Source: Loxodes magnus (lineage: Eukaryota > Ciliophora > Karyorelictea > Loxodida > Loxodidae). From it: a stretch of DNA of 64,000 nt. The translations under genes were made by a program, and so were the position numbers. Each line of letters opens with the position of its first letter. The first letter of the stretch is position 1. Below the pieces are notes generated by a model that had not been told where the DNA came from, made no database searches, and saw only the letters and a list, made by a program, of their open reading frames with translations. This document shows, piece after piece, positions 38,405 through 50,950 of the stretch. The stretch covers positions 372,001 through 436,000 of the forward strand of contig CAMPDV010000079.1 of NCBI GenBank assembly GCA_946699065.1, in the 5' to 3' direction.

Positions 38405-39027
38405 AAAATTGCTTAAAAACGTATCTAATTATTTTTTTAATTTTATCTTAACATTAAATTATAATAGTCATAATAATAGCTCTCTCATCATCTAAATATT
38501 ATCAATTAGCATTATAACTCTACAAAATACAACTATTTACTTATATATTGATTGAGAAGAAAGAAAGAGTACCTGCATTATATAATAGCTTAATTAAAAT
38601 ACACAATCTAATTAATTTACAACAGTTGAGTATATTTACTTAGTTAAATATTATAAGTATGCTTAAATTAACCATAATAAATTTTAATGTCTATCTTTAA
38701 TTAAAATCTTAGTAGTATTATCATTATTTAACTTAATTCCATCTCAAATTTGTCTAATAACTCAAATTTATCTAATGTAAATAATGGAAAATATTAATAC
38801 TAATAACCTAAAATTAGATAATAACTAGTTGATCTCAATGATTGGCTTTAGTTAGTTTATTATATTAATAGATAGTTACTAAAAGAGTCTTAGATTAAAT
38901 TTGTCCATCCTTTCTGATAGCAAATTAAATGAAACTTTGTTTTTTAATTTAGTAATATTATGGACAAATTTATAGAGATTAGCAGTTTTAAGTTGTTTTA
39001 ATTTAATTAAGATAATAAGGTTCAATT
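38405..39027. other. Intergenic spacer
   Basis: 623 bp of A/T-rich sequence between two + strand genes; nothing recognisable. Confidence 0.5.
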
Positions 39028-39455
39028 ATGTTGAATGCTGGATTTAAGTTTATGTGTTGTATTGATGAAGATGAATAAGACGAATTTCCTATTTAATGAA
39101 CTTAGAATATGCTTAGCCTTGAGGTAAGCTTTAAATTTAGAACTTTAAAGATTAATATGAGCAATATGAGAAATTTCAATTAAACCAGCTTACTTATTAG
39201 CAATCTGCTAAATAAAATCTAAAGAAAACTGCAAATCTTAAATTTCCTAGCAACTATCAATGATTTTGCCTGGAGAATACAAATAAATAAAGTCTTGAAG
39301 CGAGGTAGATTTCGAAAGCTTAATGTATTAATAATATAAAGAGACTTAAATCATTCAAGTAGCTTTTAAAGACTAATGAAATTAATCAGGAGCTATCTAG
39401 TTTTAGCGAATCCACAGCAGCATAGGATATGTTTACTAATTAATAATCTATCTGA
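39028..39455 (+). CDS. Small hypothetical protein (136 aa), two exons
   Basis: Exon 1 (39028-39123) encodes MLNAGFKFMCCIDEDEQDEF and exon 2 (39141-39455) runs to TGA 39453-39455. A 17-nt intron (39124-39140, GTAAGCTTTAAATTTAG) joins them in phase 0. Exon 2 is helical and polar (QYEQYEKFQLNQLTYQQ, SFSESTAAQDMF). One UGA in exon 1 and one in exon 2 (NYQWFCLE) read as Trp. The MCC near the start might be lipidated, but this is only suggestive. Converges with the next gene at 57 bp. No family recognised. Confidence 0.62.
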
Positions 39456-39512
39456 TTAGTCTTAAAATGTTAATAAATATTATTTATCACAATAATAAAA
39501 TTACTAAGTATT

Positions 39513-40326
39513 TCATTTTGAACGTAAAACCATATGCAAGTGCTCTCTTGGGGCTTTTGTTATCTCACTGTGCTTGTATTTTATATTGCTTGACTATGGC
39601 TTGAAATGAGAACCACCTATATGAAAACTTACGTCCTATAGGCAAGGAATTTTCGTTGTCAATTTTTGAAATCTCCTATCCCAAAAATCCGGCTTATCTT
39701 GCTTCAATGCCAACATCACGTGTGTAAATCCAGGATCGTTGAACAGCAGTATTTTCTTGAGGATCTGCAGCTTATCTATAAATTTCTCCCGTTAGTAATT
39801 CTGCTTTTTGTATATTTGATTTTTCTTTAATTTTAGTAGCTCCTGCAAATTTCTCAAATTTGTCTTTTGGTGTCTTACTTTAAGGCTAGCCGAAATATTT
39901 TTAATTTGTTGTTTCAAAATATCGTTTTACAGCAAATTCACCATGACGAGCAAGAACAGCACCAAAACCAGATTTGGGACCTTCTACAGGTCTGTCGAAT
40001 CTAGTAAGTTTATCAATATTATCAGAGCTGAGAATAGTTTTCTTCTTGTAATTAGGAGCTTTTAGATCCTGAGGATTTTAAATCTACATTTTATTAGTAC
40101 TATTCAATTCTCTAAACCCATCATCAGCTATTATTCCACTTGTATCCCATTTGTAAGTACGTTAAATAGTGGGAAGAATTAAAGTTCCATTTGGTCCTAG
40201 AGTTGCAATAGATTTTTCTTTATCTCTAATATAACGCTCATCTTTGTATTTCACAGCATTCTATTCAGGAGCCCATCTCTCTTCATAATAATTTCCTATT
40301 AGAGTCTTTTTGTTGTATCCCAACAT
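39513..40326 (-). CDS. Conserved-looking 265-aa protein, candidate axonemal/microtubule protein
   Basis: ATG 40324-40326 to TGA 39513-39515 with one 16-nt intron (39617-39632, GTAAGTTTTCATATAG); 266 codons after splicing. Begins MLGYNKKTLIGNYYEERWAP and contains IQRTYKWDTSGIIADDGF, RHGEFAVKRYFETTNQKYFG and a late SLPIGRGSHFKPQSSN. Short ordered motifs joined by Gly/Pro/Asn linkers, a Trp-rich 'GNYxEERW' opening and no globular domain recall microtubule inner proteins of cilia. I cannot name an orthologue. No signal or membrane segment. The better composition than the surroundings makes the gene itself secure. Confidence 0.75.
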
Positions 40327-43300
40327 TATTATATTTAAAAGGTATTCTTAGTTATAAATAAATAAAAAGCTAAAACTGCAAAAATCAAACTACTTATATA
40401 GGATATGCTATTAAATCCTTAATTTTAGTCAAAAATCTATTACAGCTTTTTTAACTAAATTTAAGGTATACTTATAAAAATTAACCTCTTAAGTTATCAT
40501 CTTTAACTATAATACATACTAAGAGAAGAACCAGGCCTAATGTAAGATATTTAAATTAAAATCTTATTTCTATTCTATAAAACTAGCTACTTACTATAAT
40601 TCCAGCAAAAAGAGCTAATTTATATTCAAGCTGCGTTTTTGCTAAGTTTCTTTTTAACTAGATTTAAGGAATGAGGTTGATATTTATTATTTGATCTTGG
40701 TAGTTTAATTGATAATGTATTATTATAGCTACCTTTTTATAAACTTATTTATAGATAATTTATATACTAGAAAGGGATTAAAAGGAAAAACTGGAGTTAA
40801 AGATTGATAGTAATAATATTATAAAAAATAAAAATTTTTATTAGGGAGAAGAATCAAAAACTCTTAGAGCAAAAGCTTATAAGATACCATCTTAAAATAA
40901 TAATTTTTAAAGTAAGCTTTCCATATATTATTATTAAATATATATAACTATATTCAGTTGGGAAATCGTTAAGAAGTCTGAGAATATTTTTAAGAAATTA
41001 AAAAACTTACAAAAAAAAGAAACTTAGTAAGCAAACTTTTTTATTGAGAGTTTCTAACTTTTTATCGACTAATATTTATAAAAATTTTGAATTAGCAAAC
41101 TTATTCGCGTATTTATCTCCTTATAGTTTTTTACTAAAAATTAAATTAGACATCTCAACATTAATTTTATTTATCTTAAAAAAGTATTTTTTATTAGTTT
41201 AAGATAAAAGAAATAATTAGATTCAAATAGAAAGAGTTTTGATAAAAATTAAAGAAAACGTAGTTGAAGAGAAACAAATAATCTAAGTTGCATGTAACTA
41301 TCAATTTAATACTTAATAAAGTGCTTAAGCATTTATTTATCTTCGATTTAGTGTTTGAATTTATAAAAGAGCTGTACAAATAAAGTAAAAATGTATATTT
41401 ATATTATATATTTTGTAAATAAAGAGTTATGATAAATAAAATAATAATAATAGTTTGATTCTTTTATATTTAATATTTCCACACTTGGCTATCATTATTA
41501 TTATTTAACCTAATTCACTAACTATCTTTAAAAATAAATAGCTTACAGATTCTTTAATTTTTAATATTCTCTTTAGTATAATTATTATTAGCAGCTTGAG
41601 ATTATATAATATAAATATAGCGCTTTTATATTTTTAAAGCATAATTCACAAATAGTTTACTAGGTAGCTAGAATAAAAAAATTAACTAAATTTCTTGGAA
41701 ATACTTTAGTAAAAATTGCTTTTAAGAGCATTCATCTAGCCATTTATCTTTTAAAATTTAGTTAGAAATTGTATTACTATAGCTGCTGTACTTACTACTT
41801 TATCTTAGTGTATTTGCTAACTATAGATATTTAGATAAATAATTATACATTGCTAAAATAAATTATATTCTCTTTAAATTCCTCTTTTCTATTTTTTAAA
41901 CTTAATTACTTAATTTATGGATAACTCACAAGTTTCAGCCAGATGAGTAGTTTAAAAAATTAAAATTCCTAAATTCTTTATTTTATAATAGTTATTAGAT
42001 TTCGAATAGGTGTAATATAAGATATTGAATATTGGCCGGAATTACTCATTATTACTTACTATGCTCCAAATAAAGCTACTTAAATTAAATGAATAGAAAA
42101 TATTAAATTACTACTGAACAAAATATCTGAGAAATATACTTCAATAAAGGAGATTTTTCTTATAGCTAAAGACTAATAAAGATAAAAATATAGAAGAATT
42201 GAATCTTTCAAAAGAGAAATAATTTAGTTTAAATTAAAGAAAGATAAGTTAGGATACATTAAAACTATATTACGCTATTTATAATAATATCAGTTGCTTT
42301 AGATTATAGTAATATTATGAAATCTTTATACTTTTATTTAGTAATTAAAGACTAAGTAATTAAATTGAAAAACAAGTGACTAATTTAAAATAAAAGCATA
42401 TATAATGGGATAATAAAGCTTATTATTTGTAAGTTCTTATTTTTTCTTATGCTTTTTCATATAATTTTAAATTTATAATTTCAGTCTTTATGATAAAATA
42501 TATTCTTATTTAAAAAGTATTCTATTTAATGCTTTTTTATAATAAGATAGGAAAAATAGCAGGAATGAAGTTCTAAATTCAAGCGAATAATTCTAAAAAT
42601 TTAGTAAATTATAAATAGAGATTTGGTTATATTTATTTAGTAGAGTTATATCTTTTAGCGATTCGAATATAGTTGGTAAAGAATTTGAATAGATATCTGC
42701 TTTATTAATTTACAACTAAACCTTAAAAAATAAAATAATTAAGGAATTCCTTAAGCACTCTCTGATTATAAATTTATAGTTTATTAATTCATTTCAAATT
42801 ACTTTCTTGCCTTAAAAGCTGCTAATAGCTTTTTCATAGGTGAATATCCTTCAGATGAAAACTATTCAGTAATCTTTACTAAAATCTCATAAAAATTCCA
42901 GAGAATTCTTAAATGATAATACTATATTTAACAGATTTTAGACATGAAGTTACTTAATAAAGATAAATAAAAAGTTGGTTTTGAAGTATTTAATTTAAAT
43001 GCACATTAATATTAAAATCTCTCACAGTAATAAAGGATTAATGATAATTATTTCTTCATTATAATTTATAACTGATGTAGCTAAAATAAAATAGATTAAT
43101 GATTATTTAAGCTATTTGCTATTTTAAGATAAGACGAAAATAATTTTAATATTTATCTTTAGCTTTTTAAATCATCCTCACTATTATATAAGGAAGCTTA
43201 ATTTAATCAATATCTAAAATCATGAGATACTTATTTTACTTAGTAATATCTTTTTCTTCTTCTAAAACATGGATTATGCAAAACTAATCATCACAAATAT

Positions 43301-43541
43301 TTCATTTAAGCTGTTTTTGATATCGTATCAAAACTTCTTTTTAGAAATATGCTTTTGGTCTTATTAACTTAACTTATAGTTAAAAATAGGAAAAAGCGTA
43401 GAAGTTATTATTAGAATCTTTTTTCCAAGTTTGAGTAAATTAACCTTAAAATAATGAAATTAGCTTTGTGCAGCAATTCTAAAGTTATAATAAAGTGTGA
43501 TTAAGTATTTGGTAATTAATTTAATAAATTTATAAGAGTTT
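40327..43541. other. Largest gene-poor AT-rich region
   Basis: 3.2 kb with no convincing gene. Mostly A/T runs and short repeats such as AAT-rich tracts. A 70-aa + strand frame at 43222-43434 begins with a signal-like MRYLFYLVISFSSS but has little else to support it. No tRNA-like or other structured RNA recognised by eye. Confidence 0.45.
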
Positions 43542-45563
43542 TCAACAGCATCCACAACAAGTACATTTCTTTTTTTCATTTGGATCATTTTTAGCCTCTA
43601 CTTTTGTCATAAAGCTTGACAAAGAATCTGGAGCATGTCTCACTGCCTTGAAAACTTCTCTTTCAGTTAAAAAGCACTAAAGTACTGAATCACAACTCTA
43701 AGACCATACGGACATAAAAAGAACTCCTATCATATAACCTACACAAAGAAAGATAACGCATGGAGCGATTGGAGAGTATATCTCTTCAGAATATTAATCA
43801 TTACTCATTATTAATCCATACCCAATAAAAACTGTAGCCACAGCAATAGAGCACTTTCCTAAGAATAAAACAATATTTCCTAGACCATGTACAGTCGCAA
43901 AAGTTAAAGGATTTCTTAGCATTAAGCATACAGCTTCTTTTGCACTTTTTCAGAAGCATTTACATTGAATTGCGCATTGTATATATGCTTATCTATTTAG
44001 GAACTTTATAAATCTTTCGCAACATCGCACACAGCACTATAAACATTTAAACATGCATGCTACAAATCTATTTTGAGTCGCTCCGGATTTTTTGGCTTAT
44101 TTTTCCATGTAAGTAATAATATATTTTATGAGTTAAACTAATGCTAGAATGAAACTTCCAAAAGCAACAGTTCCAAGATGATACCTAAAGAGTCATCTTG
44201 TAGCATTTTTTGTAGGATGTATTTTTCCTGATTGTTCATCATTATGTTAGAAATACCAAATCACTACTGCAGCGCAAACTATAAATTCGCTCATAGCTCC
44301 AATAAAAGCATTCGTCCACAAAAATCCAAAGAAATGGAACCATACCATTCTTTTTGTATCATCGTCCCAGTCAGGTTCTGGCACAGGATTATCAACAGGT
44401 TCGTAATATGCACAGTCATCAGTAGTATTTACATTTTAACTAGGACAGTCTTGTCCTTTAAGATCTCCAATTGAATAAATATGAACCTCGGCAAAAATTC
44501 ACCAAATAATTCATCCACATAAGAGAATAAACATGAGAGGAGGTATAATTAAAATAGTAGGATTTTTAGCTACAAACTCTGCAGCTGCTTTCATAACACC
44601 AACTGCAAGACGAATTCTATTGCAAGAACATAAAATAAACAAAGCATAAAGTCCTGCAAAGGCAAATAAGATCCAAGCAGCTATTCTTAAATCATCATGG
44701 GTATCTTAGTTTTCAGGTTAATCATCTGGATAATCAGTATCAGCCACATGAACACAATAACCTGCCAAACCTAACAATAAGGCTTCAAAGATGATAATAA
44801 ATGCCCAAATGATAACCCCAACAAACCATTTTAATAGAAGCATAAATAATATCCCTATACTAAGAGAGATAAAAATCATAGCAACGATGGCAGTTCATGT
44901 AACCTTGATATCATTGATAATAGTTGTAACATTATTGAAATCTACTTAATCAAAAACATCTAAATCTTTAAGTTTCTCTAATGCATCAGAAGTAGGAGCA
45001 CATATTCTATCAAGCCATTTATCTGTTGGATATGTGAAATAGAGTGATCCGTTAATGTATTCGTCAAGTCAATCAGAGTATTCATTACTAGGGAATAAAT
45101 CTTTATCTGGATATTCCTTACATTTATCACATTTAGAAAAGAATTTAACTTCAGATCCAAAATCTTCAGGGCATTTTTTTAGGCAAATCCTGGTTGAGTA
45201 ATTATATCCTGAATCTGAAATATCAAATGCATCTAAAAGTTCATAAGGATAAGGATAGTAAAGATATGGATAATCTTCAGCATCATTACCACTTAGACCA
45301 CATTAAAACCCATACATATCATAAGGATAAGTAAGTTTATTCGGATCTCCTTCCCCAAAACCATATAGAGCTATGCCAAACATTGCGATGAAGTAGCATA
45401 TAAATAATAAGCAGCATGGGATATCAGTACAATGTCTACCTTTGAAAATTTTCAGCTATTCTTCATCAATTACTTTCCCCTTATCTGTTTTATCATCTTT
45501 ATCATTTTCTCCACCTTGCTATTTTTATTCTTCACCCTACTTTTTTGCTTCCGTATCACTCAT
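43542..45563 (-). CDS. Choline transporter-like protein (SLC44/CTL family)
   Basis: Multi-pass transporter moving choline (and possibly ethanolamine) across plasma or organelle membranes for phospholipid synthesis. 673 aa, ATG 45561-45563 to TGA 43542-43544, intronless; the family is 650-720 aa. N-terminal charged tail (KDDKTDKGK), then FKGRHCTDIPCCLLFICYF, the typical first TM with the RxCTD motif; a large Cys-containing loop (ICLKKCPEDFG, CDKCKEYP); then about nine more TMs (LKWFVGVIIWAFIIIFEAL, IIPPLMFILLCGWIIWW, GTVAFGSFILALVQLI); and a Cys-rich cytosolic C-terminus (KCTCCGCC), possibly palmitoylated. Several UGA codons read Trp, e.g. in CGWIIWWIF and YSDWLDEY. Confidence 0.92.
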
Positions 45564-46170
45564 TTTTATAAAATAACTTTTCTAAAGAATTTCAAAACGC
45601 ACTAGGAGTTTTTAATTTTCATATGAATAATAAATTAAACTAGCCAAATTATTTTATTCTTTAAACTATTTAAGTAACAAATACTTGTTAAATTATTATT
45701 TAATTAAATACGATAAAGGAAGTCTTTTTCTAAAAAAGGAAGTGCTTTATGTTCAATTGTAAGCAATTGTTATTTTATTTCCTTTTCTATTGATTAAATA
45801 TGTCTCACGCTTTACTTTCCAATCCTTCAATTAATTTTTATGCTTTATTTATTTCTTTTTATTAAGCAATATTTATAAACAGTAGAGATCTTTTTAAAAC
45901 AAGCATTAATTTAATATAAAAGTACAGTTAAGAAATTATTCTTTATTTTAAGATAAATATAGGATCTATTTATTAGATGGTTGTGTTTAAAGGAAAATTA
46001 TTACACTGAAAATTCCCTAATATCACTGAGCTAAAATAGATTTGCTAATTAAAATTTTTAAATTACCTAAAGTTAATTTTTTAAAAGCTTTTTACAGAAT
46101 AGATGATGATTTGAGTTAGTGTAGATATATGATTTAGATTTAGTTTAAAATTAAATGTTAACTTTAAGTC
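45564..46170. other. Intergenic spacer
   Basis: 607 bp between two minus-strand genes; A/T-rich, no element recognised. Confidence 0.5.
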
Positions 46171-46533
46171 TCACCAATCATCGCCACCAAATAAATCAAT
46201 TCCACCTTCCATTCCATCTGCAGCTTCTTCCTGTGGTTTTTCTTCTTTCTTTTCTTCCTTCTTTGCTTCTCCTTATGTAGCCGTTTGTTAAACAGCAGCT
46301 GCTACTGGTGCAGAAGATGGTGCACTGCCAACATTACTTATAAGGTTACCAATATCTCTTGATTCGAGTGCCTTGGCGAATAATGAAGGCCAATAAGCAT
46401 CAATATTAATCTTTGCTGCTTTTATTAACTTATTAATTTTTTCAGCTGAAACCTGTAGACCTGCATCATGGAGCAAAAGAATAGAGAAAGTGCATGATAA
46501 TTCAGCTAATGTTTCCTTGTCGTATGTTGCCAT
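46171..46533 (-). CDS. RPLP1: 60S acidic ribosomal stalk protein P1
   Basis: Part of the lateral stalk that recruits translation GTPases. 120 aa, ATG 46531-46533 to TGA 46171-46173, intronless. N-terminal dimerisation domain: ELSCTFSILLLHDAGLQVS, INKLIKAAKINIDAYWPSLF, then a hinge of Ala/Pro/Val (SAPSSAPVAAAV) and an acidic-basic KKEEKKEEK run. The end reads GGIDLFGGDDW instead of the usual SDDDMGFGLFD; the LF pair and acidic residues survive. UGG is followed at once by the UGA stop; reading that UGA as Trp would extend into non-coding-looking sequence. Confidence 0.95.
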
Positions 46534-48089
46534 CTTTTATATTTAAATTATTCAAAACAGAAGTTTAAAACGTTAAAGAAATTTTAACTATTTAATTCTT
46601 TTAACTAAACTAACTTTTCTCTTTTCATCCTTCTGTAGATAATAATAAAAGAATCTCATAAGTAAGCATAGTTATATCTCTATTAACTACAAGCTAAAAA
46701 ATATCTATTCATTAATTTTTAAGCAATAAATATGATTAAAATCTAACTATTATTTAGCATTAGTCAAATACTGTTTAAGTAGTTAAAATATGCTGTCTAA
46801 ACTTCAGATTCACAGTTAATGTGCTATTAATTGAAGCAACATCAAGTCTAATACTTATTAGACTAATTTCATTTATTGGTTATCTAACTATATTTAAAAT
46901 AAGATTTATTTATTAATGAAAGAGTATAAAGTTACCTATTTCATAAGCATCTTAAATTTCTTTATTTTGTCTTAATAATAGAGAAATGCTTTAGATTAAA
47001 ATCTCCTTAGATATACAAGCTTCATAACTCAATAGATAGATTAATAGTTCTTAAAAATTGTTATTTACTTCTAAGAAATACAAAATCAAAATATGTCTTT
47101 CCTTAATAATCTAAATTTTTAAATAAAGCTGTAATTCTCATTTTAAAATTTAAGGAATCAAAGAAAAAAATAGAAAATAGATAATAAGCTTGAAGTTTTA
47201 AAAGTTACTTAAGATATTAAAGGTCTAATTTCTATAAAATCAGATAAGCTTAGATTATTTAATTAATTAGCTTTCTAAAAATAATTTCTAGTAACTAAAA
47301 TAATTTAAGATAAAGAGTCTCTATTTATTTTATAATCGAAATTACTAAACCAATGTATATAATAATAAATATCATACTCACTAATTTTAATTCCATTAAT
47401 AATTCAGATTACTTATATTAAATTAATGATAAATGCAAGTTGAAGTACTTTAATTAATAAGACTAAAATCTATTATCATATTAATAAAATAGCAATCTTA
47501 AGATAGCATTCAGATATAAAATTTTATTAAATAAAGAGATGGAAATTATAAAAGCATACATCATTTTATTTAAGCAAAATTAAGAATTTATAAATAATAT
47601 TTATTTAAAAATCACTTTCAAGTAATAAGTATAAAAGTTATCCTATATTGTATATTTATTTAAGATATTTTATGCTTCTTATAATTATTTCAAAGATCTA
47701 GTAATAAAAAGGTATTCATAAGAGCTTTTTATTTAGCCCTTTCTCTAAATTTAGAATAATAAAGTATAAGAATCTAATTATATCTATAATTGTTTCCTAT
47801 AATAGCTTACTTTCTTTAATTTTTATTTCTCTTTTTAATATTCTAAATTAGCAAAATTTTAAATTCTTTTTTAATAAAAGAATAGTAGAAATTAGTATAA
47901 TAAGAACTAAATTTTTTAGTATCGAATATGCAATTATAGGATATTTTATCTAGTGATTAGGTAATTTGAGTAAAATAATATTAGAAGTATAAAAGCATTA
48001 AATGTTATATAGATATAGATTCATGTAAGCTTATACTAGAGTAACGTTTGCTTTATATAAGTAAAATATTGCATTATATATTAAAAGAA
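46534..48089. other. AT-rich intergenic region
   Basis: 1.6 kb. The P1 promoter must lie at its left edge. Otherwise only A/T-rich sequence seen. Confidence 0.5.
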
Positions 48090-48299
48090 ATGTCTTAAGC
48101 AACTAAATTGATAATAAATTTACTTTAAGTAGAAGACTTAAAAAAGTATACTTTGCTGAAATTATTTCGCTTGTATAAAGAAAGCGGTGCTTTTGGCAGT
48201 TTTATTCCTCTTATGAGTGAAAATTGTTAAGATTTGGTGAGGACAAGATATGAAATAAATAGAGTAGGTGTAATAAAATGTAATAGGATGAATAAATGA
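48090..48299 (+). CDS. Small ORF upstream of the K+ channel (69 aa)
   Basis: MSQATKLIINLLQVEDLKKY, then LLKLFRLYKESGAFGSF and IPLMSENCQDLVRTRYEINR, to TGA 48297-48299. The second half is distinctly less AT-rich than the spacer and reads like a folded mini-protein. The stop lies 29 bp before the channel ATG, in another frame. It may be a real small gene, an upstream ORF in the channel leader, or an unrecognised 5' exon. No family recognised. Confidence 0.5.
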
Positions 48300-48328
48300 G
48301 TTAATCTATAATATTAATAAATAATTAA

Positions 48329-50950
48329 ATGGATGTAAATAAGAAAGAAGATAAAAGAGATTCATTAACTGCAAGAAGAGTTTCTATTTCTGATAGAAGA
48401 AGTTCTATTAATAGAGAGTCAGCAAGTGAAATATTTAGAATACAGCAAAAATAAGCCTAACTTAGAAATTAATATGCTTAGCAGAAAGAAGAGAGACGTG
48501 CGTCTAAAAAAATGTAACCAAAACCAGAAGATTTAGTCAATAATAAAATAACAACTTTTACTGATGCTGATAAGATTAAAATTAAGTAGTTTCTTAACAC
48601 GTAAAGAAAAGGATGATTTCATAAAAAAAAAAAAGAAGCTTCATCATGAAAGAAATTTAGATTTAATTAAAAGCAAGAATCGTTAAAAATTAAATAATAA
48701 AACTAGTCTGTCTCGGCAATCAAAGAACAATTTCAATGAAGCTCTTTTAAAATTTCTCGCTCACTCACAATGAGTTAATTTGATTTCAATTCTTAGATAG
48801 CGTTATAATGTTCATGCAATTTCAATCCAGATAAAGAATAAATTAATCTAATATAGAAAAAATTAATTAAAATGGATTAATTGGTAGCAATTATTGCAAC
48901 TTTTACAATTATACTCTCTTGATTTGAGGTAAGCTATAAATACAGAACTAATATTATAATTAATAAAATTAAAACAATGATGTATTCACTGGGTTAAGAT
49001 GAATTTCGTTAGCGTGTTCAATCATAAACATCATTTTGATAATAAAACGCTTTAACCTTTACCTTAGATTTCTAAAAATAATGCAAATAGTAGATATCCG
49101 TACTCAAATTAATTAAATTCCTAAAATTTTATATTCAATGTTATTAGAAATAGCAGTGGTAAGTATTTTTAAGGTACCTAATAACAATGAAATAATAGAA
49201 GTTAATTATTTAGGAAAGGTATATCATTATACGATTGATGATTTATTGACTGTTATTATCTTTTTAAGGTTTTATACTGTTTTTAGACTTTAGTTCCAAT
49301 CGAGATATAATATAAGAGTACTCAGAGTCTTAGATTATAACGCATAGCAAGCAAGTTTAAACTATTTCTCAAAAAGTAACTTAAAAAAGCATCCTTTTCC
49401 CTTTTTAATTGCAATCCTTGGAACAGTTATTCTAATATCAGCTCCCTGTTTATAAATCCTAGAAAGGTAATTACTTATGCAGAGCTAATAAGACAAAATT
49501 TACTAATAATATATCAAATATATTTTGGGTAGAATGATATACAATTGCAACAGTTGGGTATGGAGATATGGCAGTTACTGTAGGATGAGCCATGCTTTGT
49601 ATAGTAATAATTGTATATACTGGATAAATTGTAACTTCATTGCTTCTTATCATTATAATTAACAGCACTACTTCCATTGAAATAAACACTACTAACTTCA
49701 TAGAATCATAAACCTTATCTGATAAAATGAACAAATGCAGATATAATGCTGCTAACTTCATACAGTAGTTTTACAAATGCTTAAAAAATAAGAATTCAGG
49801 AATTTTCTTTGCCTATTGAATTAGGGATAAAAAGTCTAAATAGTATGCAATGAAATTAAAATTTAAGAAGAGTTAGTTAAAGTTCAAATAATCGCTATCT
49901 AACTTAAAGAAATTTGGATATAAGTTAGAAACTATTATATTAGCTCTTAAGCCTTCTATAGAAGAGTGAAAGGATTTTAAAGAAGAATGTAGTGAATACG
50001 AACTTATTTTCCTTCTACTTATCGTGATAAGCTAAATAGTGGAAAACCAAATAAATTAAACAATAGATATTACTAGAAACTCTGTTAAAAATTTGAACCT
50101 TGCAAAAGCTCTAGAATAAGATAAAATAGTGAAGAGAGACGATTCAGTAATATCTCTCTTAGCAACATCAACTTTACACTTCAATAAAGCATGACTATTT
50201 AACTGTAAATAAAGCAAAAATATAATAGAGTAGTTTAAAATAAAAAAAATGCTAAAGAAATATGTAGAAGCTGAAAATCAGTATGTAAATATAATAGAAT
50301 AATTAAGTAAAATCAGTAAAGATTTTATGCAAGATAATAATATTCGCTGACTAAAGGACCTCAAGAATACAACTTTTCCATTTATGGAAAAATTTTATTT
50401 ACCTACATCTGATACAGTCTAAAACATTCTGTGGATTTTACAAGATGAATGGAAAAATTAGAATAATAAATAATAATGAAATAAAGTTTATGAAATGACT
50501 AATAAATAATTTATTAATAAGGGATCTAAATTTGGACGATAGGAAAGCCTTCGAGGTGGTGTTCAAGATATTATTAGAAATTCTACAAGAAAAAGCACGT
50601 TTAAAAGTATTATAACTAGATCAAGAAAAGTAGGATCAATTATTTAAAAAGACTTTTCACCTGATAAAATTCACGGGCCTGCTTAAACATAGCAAGAATT
50701 ATCTCCAGAAAATGACCTTTAAAAGGATAAAGCATTATCTACAATGTATTAATCTACTGAAAAAAATAGCAATTTAACTCCATAACGCTCTATTTCGGGA
50801 AGCTTCGAGCATGTTCCAACAAAATATACTACTGCAAAAATTTCTTAAACTTCATCACCATAAAAAATATCATAAAATAAAAGTTTAGAAAATATGACTC
50901 TCTTGAAGCTACAGGAAGTTTGGAAAGATTTTGAAGTAATTCCTGAATGA
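48329..50950 (+). CDS. Six-TM potassium channel, SK/calcium-activated-like
   Basis: K+-selective channel. Three exons (48329-48928, 48946-49466, 49483-50950) with introns of 17 nt (GTAAGCTATAAATACAG) and 16 nt (GTAATTACTTATGCAG); 863 codons in total to TGA 50948-50950. A polar N-terminus with SADRR-like phosphosites, S1 LVAIIATFTIILSWF, S2 near WISLACSIINIILI, S4-like RFYTVFRLQFQSRYNIRVLR with only a few Arg (weak voltage sensor, as in SK), S5 FPFLIAILGTVILISA, pore FWVEWYTIATVGYGDM with filter T397-D402, S6 LCIVIIVYTGQIVTSLLL. The pore-helix Trp is UGA (49535-49537). The C-terminus is basic/coiled where SK channels bind calmodulin. A run of 12 A (48623-48634) lies in exon 1. Confidence 0.9.

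Noticed and set aside
43222-43434. 70-aa ORF with signal-peptide-like start
   Set aside because: Chance hydrophobic frame in AT-rich spacer; no downstream domain. Kept only as a note in the spacer entry.
40327-43541. Possible tRNA or other structured RNA genes, CRISPR-like or tandem repeats, telomeric repeats
   Set aside because: No cloverleaf signature, no regular spaced repeat and no telomere motif seen by eye in this or other spacers; a covariance-model scan would be decisive.
49471-49761. A 96-aa standard-code minus-strand ORF
   Set aside because: Lies opposite the pore and S6 of the K+ channel, whose filter and splice sites are convincing on +.
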